NCBI GenBank assembly: GCA_902363535.1
Contig: CABJAE010000021.1
Location: forward strand, 8,141-17,101
Direction of reading: 5' to 3'
Source of the DNA: Peptoniphilaceae bacterium
GTDB taxonomy: Bacteria > Bacillota > Clostridia > Tissierellales > Peptoniphilaceae
DNA length: 8,961 nt
A program made the position numbers and the translations under genes. Of this stretch, positions 1-5,616 are shown one piece after another (position 1 is the first letter of the stretch; every line of letters starts with the position of its first letter). The notes under the pieces are model-generated. The model was not told the DNA's origin. It searched no databases and was given only the letters and a program-made list of their open reading frames with translations.

Positions 1-1
1 C

Positions 2-41
2 TGGATAGGTTACAATAATTAGGACAGTTTCCTTAAGGTGT
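2..41 (+). repeat. Left terminal inverted repeat of the IS3-family element
   Basis: Pairs with 1216-1255 at about 30 of 40 positions. The strongest block is 22-41, GGACAGTTTCCTTAAGGTGT, against GGACACTTTTCTTAAGGTGT read on the minus strand at the right end. The repeat contains TACAAT at 11-16, a possible -10 box for orfA whose -35 would lie outside the window. Confidence 0.85.
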
Positions 42-70
42 GGTATCTTATGATCAACAAGGAGGATCAA

Positions 71-382
71 ATGGATAAAGCACCTAGAAAAAGAAGAGTC
101 TTCTCAGACGAGTTCAAGCAGCACGTGGTGGACCTATACGAGGAAGGCATGAGTCGGCAAGAGATCATTCAGAAATATTCGTTAACCCCTTCAGCTTTTG
201 ACCGCTGGGTTAGTCAATTCCGCACCACCGGGACCTTCAAAGAGACGGTTTCGTTGAGTGAATCGGATCAGGAAAAGATTGCCTTGCGTAAAGAGATTCA
301 ACGACTCAAGATGGAGAATGACATTTTAAAGCAGGCCGCGCTGATACTTGCGGAGAAAAACGATACGTCATCGATCGTTTAA
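71..382 (+). CDS. IS3-family transposase OrfA (HTH and leucine zipper)
   Basis: A 103-residue DNA-binding subunit. The ATG at 71 is chosen over GTG at 38 and ATG at 50 because AAGGAGG lies at 59-65, five bases upstream. Residues about 8-52 form the helix-turn-helix typical of IS3 OrfA (RRVFSDEFK..VVDLYEEGMS...YSLTPSAFDRWV). Residues 70-93 form a leucine zipper with exact heptads at L72, L79, L86 and L93, the region used for multimerisation in this family. The 3' end overlaps the orfB frame, which is open from 322. As in relatives, OrfA alone should bind the ends and modulate transposition, and the OrfAB fusion should be the active transposase. That functional split is family knowledge, not visible here. 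Confidence 0.92.
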   Translation: MDKAPRKRRVFSDEFKQHVVDLYEEGMSRQEIIQKYSLTPSAFDRWVSQFRTTGTFKETVSLSESDQEKIALRKEIQRLKMENDILKQAALILAEKNDTSSIV

Positions 383-414
383 AGCACAAATACCCGGTAT
401 CAGCGCTTTGCAGA

Positions 415-1224
415 GTGTTAGGAATCAGCCGTTCCGCTTACTATTACCGGCCGAAGCCTCTTACCGATGAGGCCATCGAGCTGGAGATCAAGGTTCGCTC
501 CATCTTTCGCGCAAGTCATAACGTCTATGGCGCGCGCAGGATAAAAAGTAAGTTAGAAGCAGAAAACATCGTCGCCTCTAGGCGACGAATTCGCGCCATC
601 ATGAAGAAACTTCACTTGGTATCTGTCTACACCAAAGCAAAATACAGACACCACCCGACCAGGAAAAACGAAGAGAAAGTACGCAACGTTCTCAACCGAG
701 AATTTAGTCATCGTAAACCACTAGAGGTCACCGTTTCCGATCTGACCTATGTTCGCATCAATCAGAGATGGGCCTACGTTTGTGCCATTACTGATCTTTT
801 CAATCGCGAAGTCATCGGCTACTCCTGCGGCCTTCGTCGCGACGCTGCCCTTATTCAGGAAGCATTTAGCACCATTCCCTACCCCCTCGACGCCGTCCAA
901 TACTTTCACACCGATCGAGGCAAAGAATTCGACAACAACACCATTTGTGCCATCTTAAAAGCAAACGGCATCAAACGATCCCTAAGCCGACCTGGCAATC
1001 CTTACGACAACGCCGTGGCAGAAAACATATTTAAAAGTTTCAAAACCGAGTTTTTAGAGAGAGAAACCTTTCAAAGCCTTAACGAGTTAAGAGAAAAACT
1101 CAGCGATTATGTGCAGTGGTGGAACAACGACCGAGTGCACACAAGCCTTGAAAACATGACTCCGCTCGCATACAGGACAAAGAAAGCAGTGGAAGACAAT
1201 GACCGTTTACAGTTGACACCTTAA
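415..1224 (+). CDS. IS3-family transposase OrfB (DDE integrase domain)
   Basis: A 269-residue catalytic part (rve/DDE fold), counted from GTG at 415. The frame is open upstream to 322, just after a TGA at 319-321, and lies -1 relative to orfA. The catalytic residues are D109 (SDLTYV), D167 (FHTDRG) and E203 (NAVAENIFKSFKTEF). Spacing between the second D and the E is 35 residues, the D,D(35)E signature of IS3. The N-terminus has the HTH_21-type stretch before the catalytic core (YGARRIKSKL). A -1 slip near 356-361 (AAA AAC) would join OrfA to ...EKRYVIDRLKHKYPV..., giving a fusion of about 384 residues. The slip site is not a perfect A6G/A6C heptamer because the base before AAA AAC is G. No internal disruption is seen. 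Confidence 0.92.
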   Translation: MLGISRSAYYYRPKPLTDEAIELEIKVRSIFRASHNVYGARRIKSKLEAENIVASRRRIRAIMKKLHLVSVYTKAKYRHHPTRKNEEKVRNVLNREFSHRKPLEVTVSDLTYVRINQRWAYVCAITDLFNREVIGYSCGLRRDAALIQEAFSTIPYPLDAVQYFHTDRGKEFDNNTICAILKANGIKRSLSRPGNPYDNAVAENIFKSFKTEFLERETFQSLNELREKLSDYVQWWNNDRVHTSLENMTPLAYRTKKAVEDNDRLQLTP

Positions 1225-1255
1225 GAAAAGTGTCCAAAAAAGTGTTGCCATTCCA
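1216..1255 (-). repeat. Right terminal inverted repeat of the IS3-family element
   Basis: Begins just before the orfB stop codon, which lies at 1222-1224 inside the repeat. Its outer boundary is placed at 1255 because the terminal CCA mirrors TGG at 2-4. The middle of the repeat is the most diverged part. Confidence 0.85.
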
Positions 1256-1345
1256 GCCCTCTGCCCCTTCCCCGGGGCCCCAACCCCTTCGACCCCCAAC
1301 GCTTTTTAGATGTGCGAAGCCCTGACGGGCTTCGATTTGTATTGG
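1256..1345 (+). repeat. Composite intergenic repeat, copy 1 (right half, cut by the IS)
   Basis: Aligns by eye with 8591-8680. Both have a C-rich arm (GCCCT...CCCCGG), a run of CCC blocks, AACGCTTT(T/C)TAG, GTGC, an 8-bp hairpin, then GATT and TTGGGC. The hairpin here is CGAAGCCC (1315-1322), loop TGAC, GGGCTTCG (1327-1334). In the copy at 8647-8666 it is CAAATGCC, loop TAAC, GGCATTTG. All three changed positions in the stem are compensated on the other arm. The left half of the repeat is missing because the insertion sequence ends exactly at 1255. It should lie left of the window. Confidence 0.7.
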
Positions 1346-1518
1346 GCTTCTTTAACATTGATTGATTTTAATTTGGGCAAGCAGTTTTCGTCGACAAATT
1401 AATTTCTTCGCCCGACTCACATTCTTCTTTCCGCGACGCAGCCCAATTCGTAGAAAATGCCGCAGACATTTTCTTACAGCTTAGACGCGGCCAAAAAAGG
1501 GGTGGTACAACTATACAT
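1346..1518. other. Non-coding spacer with one small hairpin
   Basis: No convincing gene lies between the two repeat copies. The only structure I see is GAAAATG (1453-1459) pairing with CATTTTC (1467-1473) across a 7-base loop. The ATG at 1457 opens a 75-codon frame with no ribosome binding site that runs through the hairpins of the neighbouring repeat. Confidence 0.5.
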
Positions 1519-1745
1519 CCGTTTCGAAAAGGCTTTGCCTTTCCGAAACGGTGTAAGACTGCATCTGACCTTCCTACGACTCGCTGCGCTCGTCGGGATA
1601 GGTCATGAGGGTCCGGGGGCGGGGAAAATTGCGGCCTTCCGCTCTGAGCTCTTTTCCCCGCCCCCGGGTTTCAGAACCATGTAAGAATGATTTATCCGCA
1701 TTATAAAAACAGGAAGTCGAATCACAAGGGGTGTGCCATTGAAAA
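1519..1745 (-). repeat. Composite intergenic repeat, copy 2 (minus orientation)
   Basis: Read on the minus strand it carries the same modules as the copies near 8400-8890. First is CACA-N5-TGTG next to GGCACAC (1723-1737). About 70 nt later comes a GC-rich hairpin with perfect 16-bp arms, CCGGGGGCGGGGAAAA at 1613-1628 and its complement at 1652-1667. Then come C-rich blocks ending TATCCC. It then departs from the other copies with an imperfect palindrome at 1577-1595 and a long hairpin at 1519-1551 (8 bp, one mismatch, 6 bp, TTT loop). A 37-base block, 1637-1673, is identical to the complement of 8850-8886. Short frames across this stretch are not convincing genes. Confidence 0.7.
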
Positions 1746-1812
1746 GTAAGAGTATAAGGTGGGCGGAACACAAAGCATCACGCACCGAAAAAATCAATAG
1801 CAATTCTTTTTT

Positions 1813-1854
1813 TGCAATGAAATGAGGGACCAAGGTGGTCCCTCTTTCATTGCA
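1813..1854 (-). terminator. Long hairpin at the end of the DUF1659 operon, possible terminator
   Basis: GAGGGACC (1824-1831) pairs with GGTCCCTC (1837-1844) around a 5-base loop. TGCAATGAAA (1813-1822) then pairs with TTTCATTGCA (1845-1854), with one bulged T at 1823, giving 18 pairs. The yvrJ-like stop (1847-1849) is inside the stem. There is no T-run right after the full stem on the minus strand (an A-run follows), so it may act as an RNA-protecting 3' end rather than a classic terminator. On the plus strand, the core stem is followed by TTTCATTGCATTTT. Confidence 0.5.
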
Positions 1855-1999
1855 TTTTGCTTTCGATTGTGTGGCCCAATTCGGCGATGGTCTCGGTGAG
1901 TTTATCGAGTTTTTCTTCCATTCTCAGGATGAAGTAGCTGGCCACGACGATGGGAAAGCCGGTATTGGCGATGAGGGACAGGATTTCGTCGAGGGTCAT
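1847..1999 (-). CDS. YvrJ family small membrane-anchored protein
   Basis: A 50-residue protein translated from the minus strand: MTLDEILSLIANTGFPIVVA, then SYFILRMEEKLDKL, a glutamate/lysine-rich helix, and IESKMQ. The pattern of a short hydrophobic helix around GFPIVVASYFIL (about residues 14-25) followed by a charged R/K-E-K-L-x-x-L helix is that of the YvrJ family (named for Bacillus subtilis YvrJ). A single membrane segment with the charged tail in the cytoplasm is likely. AAAGAGG lies upstream as a modest ribosome binding site. It is the last gene of the DUF1659-DUF2922 set, 11 nt after the DUF2922 stop. Its function is unknown. Its stop codon lies within the hairpin at 1813-1854. Confidence 0.75.
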   Translation of the reverse strand: MTLDEILSLIANTGFPIVVASYFILRMEEKLDKLTETIAELGHTIESKMQ

Positions 2000-2010
2000 G
2001 GGGGGCCTCT

Positions 2011-2235
2011 TTATTCGTTTACAGTAAAGAGGGTGTCGGATGTGACAGTGACGAGCTCGGCTTTTTGTGCGGCGACGAATTTGCCTTTGGAGCGGAAGAT
2101 GCCGGAAGCGACGATGGCTTGGGCGCCGGCTTTGGCGGTGTTGCCGTCGAGGCCATCTTTAGGCGTGTTGACGCGAAGGGTGGCTTGCTTTTGGCCTTCA
2201 TCGACGAAGGTGAGATTCAGGTATTTCTTGTCCAT
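2011..2235 (-). CDS. DUF2922 family small protein
   Basis: 74 residues, beginning MDKKYLNLTFVDEGQKQATL. The order of a beta-rich start (KKYLNLTFV), a middle with P-K-D-G-L, an A-rich helix (TAKAGAQAIVASGIF), then KGKFVAAQKAELVTV is that of DUF2922. The start is fixed by AAGGAGGT a few bases upstream of ATG 2235. The gene lies 11 nt downstream of the DUF1659 stop (2247) and 11 nt upstream of the yvrJ-like gene, so the three are almost certainly one transcript. No signal peptide or membrane helix is seen, so a cytosolic protein is inferred. The role is unknown. DUF2922 and DUF1659 genes are commonly adjacent in Firmicutes, which supports both calls. Confidence 0.85.
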   Translation of the reverse strand: MDKKYLNLTFVDEGQKQATLRVNTPKDGLDGNTAKAGAQAIVASGIFRSKGKFVAAQKAELVTVTSDTLFTVNE

Positions 2236-2246
2236 GGTTTACCTCC

Positions 2247-2450
2247 TTATACCAAGGTTTCGGTGGTGATGATTTCCACGGCGTCGGCGGGCTTTTGGGT
2301 CAAGGTGTTAAAGGCGTCGGCGGCTTTTTTCACGGCGGCGTTGTCGGCTTCGGGCAAGAGCCCGGAGTAGCTTGCGGCTCTGCGCTTGGATTTGCCTGCG
2401 CTGTCCGTTTCCAAATAGACCAGTCGCAGGGATTTTTTAATGTCTGTCAT
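2247..2450 (-). CDS. DUF1659 family small protein
   Basis: 67 residues, starting MTDIKKSLRLVYLETDSAGK and ending AVEIITTETLV. The layout matches DUF1659: an N-terminal strand with a charged turn (TDSAGKSKRRAASYSGL), then PEADNAAVKKAADAFNTL, a helix, and a closing strand. ATG 2450 is preferred over a longer frame starting GTG 2549, because AAGGAGG lies 8 nt upstream of it and the extension reads through tandem-repeat DNA. It is the first gene of the small operon. The ribosome binding site is the downstream end of the first unit of the tandem array, so the array is part of the leader or promoter region of this gene. Function unknown. Confidence 0.85.
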   Translation of the reverse strand: MTDIKKSLRLVYLETDSAGKSKRRAASYSGLLPEADNAAVKKAADAFNTLTQKPADAVEIITTETLV

Positions 2451-2460
2451 GTGAATTCCT

Positions 2461-2841
2461 CCTTCACTTTTCGATAGAAAATCCGAGGATTTTTTACCTG
2501 TGGGATGGCGTACAAAGGGAAAAAGATTCGCGGCCGCTTTCCCCTTCACTTAGTAGATAGAAATCCGGCGGGATTTTTACCTATGGATTTCGGAGAAAGG
2601 GAGAAAAGATTTGCGGCTCTTTCGCCCCTCACCTATTAGATAGAAATCCGGCGGATTTTTACCTATGGGTTTCGAAAAAAGGGTGAATTTTTTTGCGGCT
2701 CTTTCGCCCCTCACCTATTAGATAGAAATCCGGCGAGATTTTTACCTATGGGTTTCGAAAAAAACGGAGATGTTTTTGCGGCTCTTTCCCCCTCACTTTG
2801 TAGATAGAGATCCGGCGGGATTTTTACCTATGAATTTCGGA
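2461..2841. repeat. Tandem array of about five ~82-bp units
   Basis: Unit starts (CC(T/C)TCAC) fall at 2461, 2543, 2626, 2708 and 2790, so periods are 82, 83, 82 and 82 bp. The fifth unit is partial. Each unit has TAGATAGAAATCC, a 4-base spacer such as GGCG, GGATTTTTACCTATGG, then a variable A-rich stretch and GCGG(C)TCTTTC. The core is a hairpin, AAATCC/GGATTT, with ATAG and CTAT able to pair outside it. In the first unit the spacer is shortened to GA but the stem is kept. On the minus strand each unit ends in GTGA(A/G)GG(A/G)G, and in the first unit this is the ribosome binding site of the DUF1659 gene. Unit length is not a multiple of three and the units contain stops, so the array is non-coding. 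Confidence 0.9.
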
Positions 2842-2860
2842 ATTTATGACACGAAATAGG

Positions 2861-2880
2861 AGCCTAGTTTTCACTAGACT
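2861..2880 (-). promoter_or_regulatory. Small inverted repeat upstream of the tandem array
   Basis: AGCCTAG (2861-2867), six-base loop, CTAGACT (2874-2880). On the minus strand this folds into a 7-bp stem with one G-U pair. It lies between the SLH-gene terminator and the tandem array, where the promoter of the DUF1659 operon would be expected. It could be an operator or a leader hairpin. I could not find a convincing -35/-10 pair beside it. Confidence 0.3.
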
Positions 2881-2902
2881 TCCCAATGGTTGACATAGAG
2901 AC

Positions 2903-2932
2903 AAAAAAAAGAACCCCGAAGGGTTCTTTTTT
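2903..2932 (-). terminator. Rho-independent terminator of the SLH-protein gene
   Basis: GAACCC (2911-2916), loop CGAA, GGGTTC (2921-2926), flanked by A-runs on one side and T6 on the other, so the stem can extend to 12 pairs. On the minus strand the stem is followed by a run of eight T. It lies 10 bases past the SLH stop. The symmetric A/T flanks would let it work in both directions. It insulates the DUF1659 operon from SLH transcription. Confidence 0.95.
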
Positions 2933-2942
2933 AGACAATCAC

Positions 2943-5426
2943 TTACGCAATTTCAGTAACTGTCGGGTTGGTTTTAATAGCCGGAGTCTTAGCACCAGCA
3001 GCATCGTTGAGTGCCTTGATCTTAGTGTTGAGGTCAGCTTTTGCCTTATCAACGTCAGATTTTTCAAGCATGTCAACTTTCAGTGCGTTAAACTCATCTA
3101 CAAGGGCTTTAAGTTCTTTTGCTGCTTTGTCGAAAGCGGCTTGATCAGCTAATTTAGAAGCGTCTTCCACTGCAGCGACTTTTTTGTTGAAAGCATCTAA
3201 TGCAGCTTTTTGTGCTGCTTTATCGTCAGCAGCTTTTTTAACAACTGCATCAGCTACAGGGAGCCATTTATCGCCGTAAAGTACTTCAAGGTCATAGGCT
3301 TCGTTTTCGTTGCCTTGAACATTATCCTTTAATTTGTAACGAATGTTGGCATTGTCATCATTGGCTTTTAACCAAGCTTGTAAATCTTCAGTTTCAGATT
3401 TGCTCATCCATACCAAGTCGCGTTTTACGCCATCGTCAGTATTGTAGAAGGAGTTGAGTTGGTTAACAATCACTTTGTAGTGGTTGTTTGTTCCATTGTA
3501 TCCCTTAATATCAGCAGCTTTGACATTCTTAGCGTAGTATTGGTTGCCTTGGTTATCAAGAACAACACCTTGCAATACGCCTGCAAGTGCAACGCCCTTA
3601 GGCATTACAGATACGATGTCAACAGTGTTAGCATCCGTTGCGTCGCTACCGGGAACATTGCCTGCCAAGGTACGGAATTGAATCAAAGCACCTTCTTTTA
3701 ATTGACCGTTCAAGAAGATGTCAGCTTCGCTGTCAACAACTAATCTAGCGGTGTTGCCGAGTTTATCTTCTACGACAAGTTTAGCGCCATCTTTATCGAT
3801 AACCTTAACGATGGGGTAACGTTCGGTTTTGCTGTGGTCGATCGCTTTTTCAATACCGATGCCGGCAGCATTGTTGTTGGTCCACTTAATAACGTCAAGC
3901 TTGTCAGCGTTGAAGTTGTTGGGGAAACCGCCACGGTAAGTTGCAACGTCTGCAATTACTTCTTTGCCGTCTACATCTTCTAAAGTGATGTTGTATTTGC
4001 TGGTAACGTCATTTTTAACACGAAGGGTAACTTCGCCGTTGTTATCTTTTTCAACTTTGTTGAATACGACAACGGTGGCTTCGTTGTAGCCTTGAATTGC
4101 GGTGGGGCCGGACGTTTCGTGTTTTTCAGCAGATCCTACATCATTGTATCCAACGTACACTCTGTCAATCCAGTTCGTTGCAGCAGGATTACCTACGATG
4201 CGGAGTGCTTCGTCTGCGTCCTTAACTTCCGTTAATTGGTTCTTCTTAGCATCAGCTACGAAGTACTTAGTAGCTTTCGTAAGCTTAACTTCTACGCCGC
4301 CGGTGGTAGCAGAGGGATCTCTGAAGAGAATAGATTTTGCATCGCCGTCTTTGTAGTTGACTTTGGCGAGGAATCTGTATGCTGTTTCAATGGTGTTGTC
4401 AGCAACGCCATCCCAACGATTGTTTTCGCCATATCTGGAGCCAATACCAAGTGCTAAGAAATCAGGGTTACCTAATTCCAATACGTGGGTAGCTTCGCCC
4501 TTTTCGTTTACGAGGACTCTAACGAGAGAACCGTAGTAGTATTCAGCATTGGAAATTGCACTGGCTTTTACAATGCGAGGGTTAGTGGGTTCAGCATTTA
4601 CATCATATCTACCATATTTGTAAAGAACAAATGTGGTGTTGTCCGTTAATTTAACGGTTTTTGCCTTTTCACCTTGGTTGATGGTGATTTCGCCGTTTTT
4701 GATTTGAGACAAAATACCCATGGTTTCGTTGGCGGGCATAACCTTGATTTCTTTCAATCTGTACATTGCGTTGAAGATCATGGTGAATGCGTCTTCACGG
4801 TTGACGGCCTTGTTGGCGTCAGCGACGGTTACATCATCAAAGATGCCCAGATCAGCAGCCCATGCCATCCATTGTGCCGGCCAGTTTTTGTTGGCTTGGT
4901 CGTGCATGGCTTTGGTGAGATCGGTTTTGGTCAAGGTAACCAACATTTTTGCCAATTCGGCGTAGGTTACGTTGTTGACCGGTTTGAATACATTGCCCGG
5001 GTAACCGAGTAAGAAGGGAAGGTTGTTTGCCTTGGAGGGTTCGGTACTACCTACGTTGATGTAGCCGTTTGCCCAGTAGTTGAGCTCTACGTCTTTGTAG
5101 ATGGTGATGCTCTTTAAGGCGTCAACTTTGTTTTCATTGCCGGTAGCGAAAACGAGGAGCTTACTAACTTCTGCACGTTGGATGGTTTTATCCAATGCGA
5201 GATCGTTGTTTTTCGGGTCTTCGTTTACTTTACGACCGGAAATGTAACCTCTGTCTTTCAACCAGTCGATCTTTGCTTTTTTGCCTGTGAGTTTGGGAAC
5301 TACCGTTTCAGCTGCCTTGGGAGCTTCTTTGGTTTCCTTTTTTTCAGCAGGTGCAGCAAAGACAGAGCTGAATGTGCCGAGTACCATGACTAGTGCGAGT
5401 ACAAGGCTAAGAAATTTCTTGTTCAT
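2943..5426 (-). CDS. Secreted SLH-domain surface (S-layer-like) protein
   Basis: 827 residues. The signal peptide MNKKFLSLVLALVMVLGTFS..SVFA has a likely cleavage after A24, before APAEKK. Residues about 51-225 hold three SLH repeats: WLKDRGYISGR..TIQRAEVSKLLVFATG; YKDVELNYWANGYINVG..GYPGNVFKPVNNVTYAELAKMLV; and WMAWAADLGIFDD..VNREDAFTMIFNAMYRL. In this family SLH repeats bind secondary cell-wall polymers, so the protein should be displayed on the surface with the rest facing out. Residues about 230-720 are beta-rich, have little cysteine, and I recognise no enzyme motif. About residues 725-815 are a charged Ala/Lys/Asp-rich helical segment (KKAADDKAAQKAAL...), probably coiled coil. AAGGAGG lies at 5439-5445. 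The 12-nt gap to ATG contains GUC-GAAA-GAC, which could fold and bring the two closer. Size, strong promoter and terminator suggest an abundant S-layer protein; substrate or partner unknown. Confidence 0.9.
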   Translation of the reverse strand: MNKKFLSLVLALVMVLGTFSSVFAAPAEKKETKEAPKAAETVVPKLTGKKAKIDWLKDRGYISGRKVNEDPKNNDLALDKTIQRAEVSKLLVFATGNENKVDALKSITIYKDVELNYWANGYINVGSTEPSKANNLPFLLGYPGNVFKPVNNVTYAELAKMLVTLTKTDLTKAMHDQANKNWPAQWMAWAADLGIFDDVTVADANKAVNREDAFTMIFNAMYRLKEIKVMPANETMGILSQIKNGEITINQGEKAKTVKLTDNTTFVLYKYGRYDVNAEPTNPRIVKASAISNAEYYYGSLVRVLVNEKGEATHVLELGNPDFLALGIGSRYGENNRWDGVADNTIETAYRFLAKVNYKDGDAKSILFRDPSATTGGVEVKLTKATKYFVADAKKNQLTEVKDADEALRIVGNPAATNWIDRVYVGYNDVGSAEKHETSGPTAIQGYNEATVVVFNKVEKDNNGEVTLRVKNDVTSKYNITLEDVDGKEVIADVATYRGGFPNNFNADKLDVIKWTNNNAAGIGIEKAIDHSKTERYPIVKVIDKDGAKLVVEDKLGNTARLVVDSEADIFLNGQLKEGALIQFRTLAGNVPGSDATDANTVDIVSVMPKGVALAGVLQGVVLDNQGNQYYAKNVKAADIKGYNGTNNHYKVIVNQLNSFYNTDDGVKRDLVWMSKSETEDLQAWLKANDDNANIRYKLKDNVQGNENEAYDLEVLYGDKWLPVADAVVKKAADDKAAQKAALDAFNKKVAAVEDASKLADQAAFDKAAKELKALVDEFNALKVDMLEKSDVDKAKADLNTKIKALNDAAGAKTPAIKTNPTVTEIA

Positions 5427-5455
5427 CTTGTCTTTCGACCTCCTTATGAATTTTC

Positions 5456-5485
5456 AGATTCTTCCAGGCATATTCCTGTGAATCT
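5456..5485 (-). promoter_or_regulatory. 5'-terminal mRNA hairpin of the SLH gene
   Basis: On the minus strand, AGATTC (from 5485) pairs with GAATCT (ending 5456), with an inner CAGG/CCTG stem and loop AATATG. The -10 box ends at 5492, so transcription should begin about 5485, and the transcript would start with this hairpin. Hairpins at the extreme 5' end are known to lengthen mRNA life in other systems. That role here is inferred. Confidence 0.55.
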
Positions 5486-5491
5486 TACACC

Positions 5492-5520
5492 ATTATACCA
5501 TTGAGGGGCCCTTGCTTCAA
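5492..5520 (-). promoter_or_regulatory. Proximal sigma-A-type promoter of the SLH gene
   Basis: On the minus strand: TTGAAG (5520-5515), a 17-base spacer, then TATAAT (5497-5492) with TGG directly before it, an extended -10. The -35 is one arm of a perfect inverted repeat, CTTCAA-CTA-TTGAAG at 5515-5529, which could be an operator. The leader to ATG is about 60 nt. Confidence 0.75.
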
Positions 5521-5587
5521 CTATTGAAGTAAAGTCTCTCAATGTCATGAGAAAGCCTTTTATGCTTCGGTTTCTCGATGTAGCTTC

Positions 5588-5616
5588 ATTATACACGAGT
5601 CCCCCATGTATTTAAA
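5588..5616 (-). promoter_or_regulatory. Possible distal promoter of the SLH gene
   Basis: On the minus strand, TATAAT (5593-5588) lies 17 bases after TTTAAA, a weak -35. It begins just past the aroK stop codon. Transcripts from here would carry a hairpin between GAGAAA (5549-5554) and TTTCTC (5571-5576) with two extra C-G pairs. A second start site for an S-layer gene would not be unusual, but the -35 is poor. Confidence 0.4.

Larger units (their letters stand above)
2..1255 (+). mobile_element. Complete IS3-family insertion sequence
   Basis: The element is about 1254 bp and carries two overlapping transposase frames, as IS3-family elements do. Its ends are imperfect inverted repeats: 2-41 matches the reverse complement of 1216-1255 at about 30 of 40 positions, and the inner 20 bases (22-41 against 1216-1235) match at 18 of 20 with core GGACA...CTTAAGGTGT. 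Taking the ends as 5'-TGG...CCA-3' gives the TG/CA termini usual for the family. The left flank is a single base (c at 1) and the right flank starts GCC, so a 3- or 4-bp target duplication ending in C is possible but cannot be verified here. Both frames are open and the catalytic triad is present, so the copy looks potentially active. It sits inside a hairpin-type repeat that continues at 1256. Confidence 0.9.

Noticed and set aside
1457..1684. 75-codon plus-strand frame, and overlapping minus-strand frames of 65 and 76 codons
   Set aside because: They run straight through the long palindromes of composite-repeat copy 2, have no ribosome binding site and no recognisable domain. Shared peptide strings with frames near 8850 only reflect the 37-base repeat.
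1835..2269. 144-codon plus-strand frame opposite the small DUF genes
   Set aside because: It is antisense to three genes that each have a proper start and ribosome binding site, and its translation resembles no family.
2247..2549. 100-codon version of the DUF1659 gene starting at GTG 2549
   Set aside because: The extra 33 codons are tandem-repeat DNA. ATG 2450 has AAGGAGG at proper spacing and matches the family's length.
2461..2841. CRISPR array
   Set aside because: The units are near-continuous 82-bp repeats without unique spacers, and no cas genes are present.
2890..2895. Plus-strand TTGACA as a promoter
   Set aside because: No -10 box follows at the right distance. It runs directly into the terminator stem at 2903-2932.
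5436..5616. Riboswitch or T-box in the SLH leader
   Set aside because: The leader is short and contains only simple hairpins. No conserved riboswitch or T-box core was seen.
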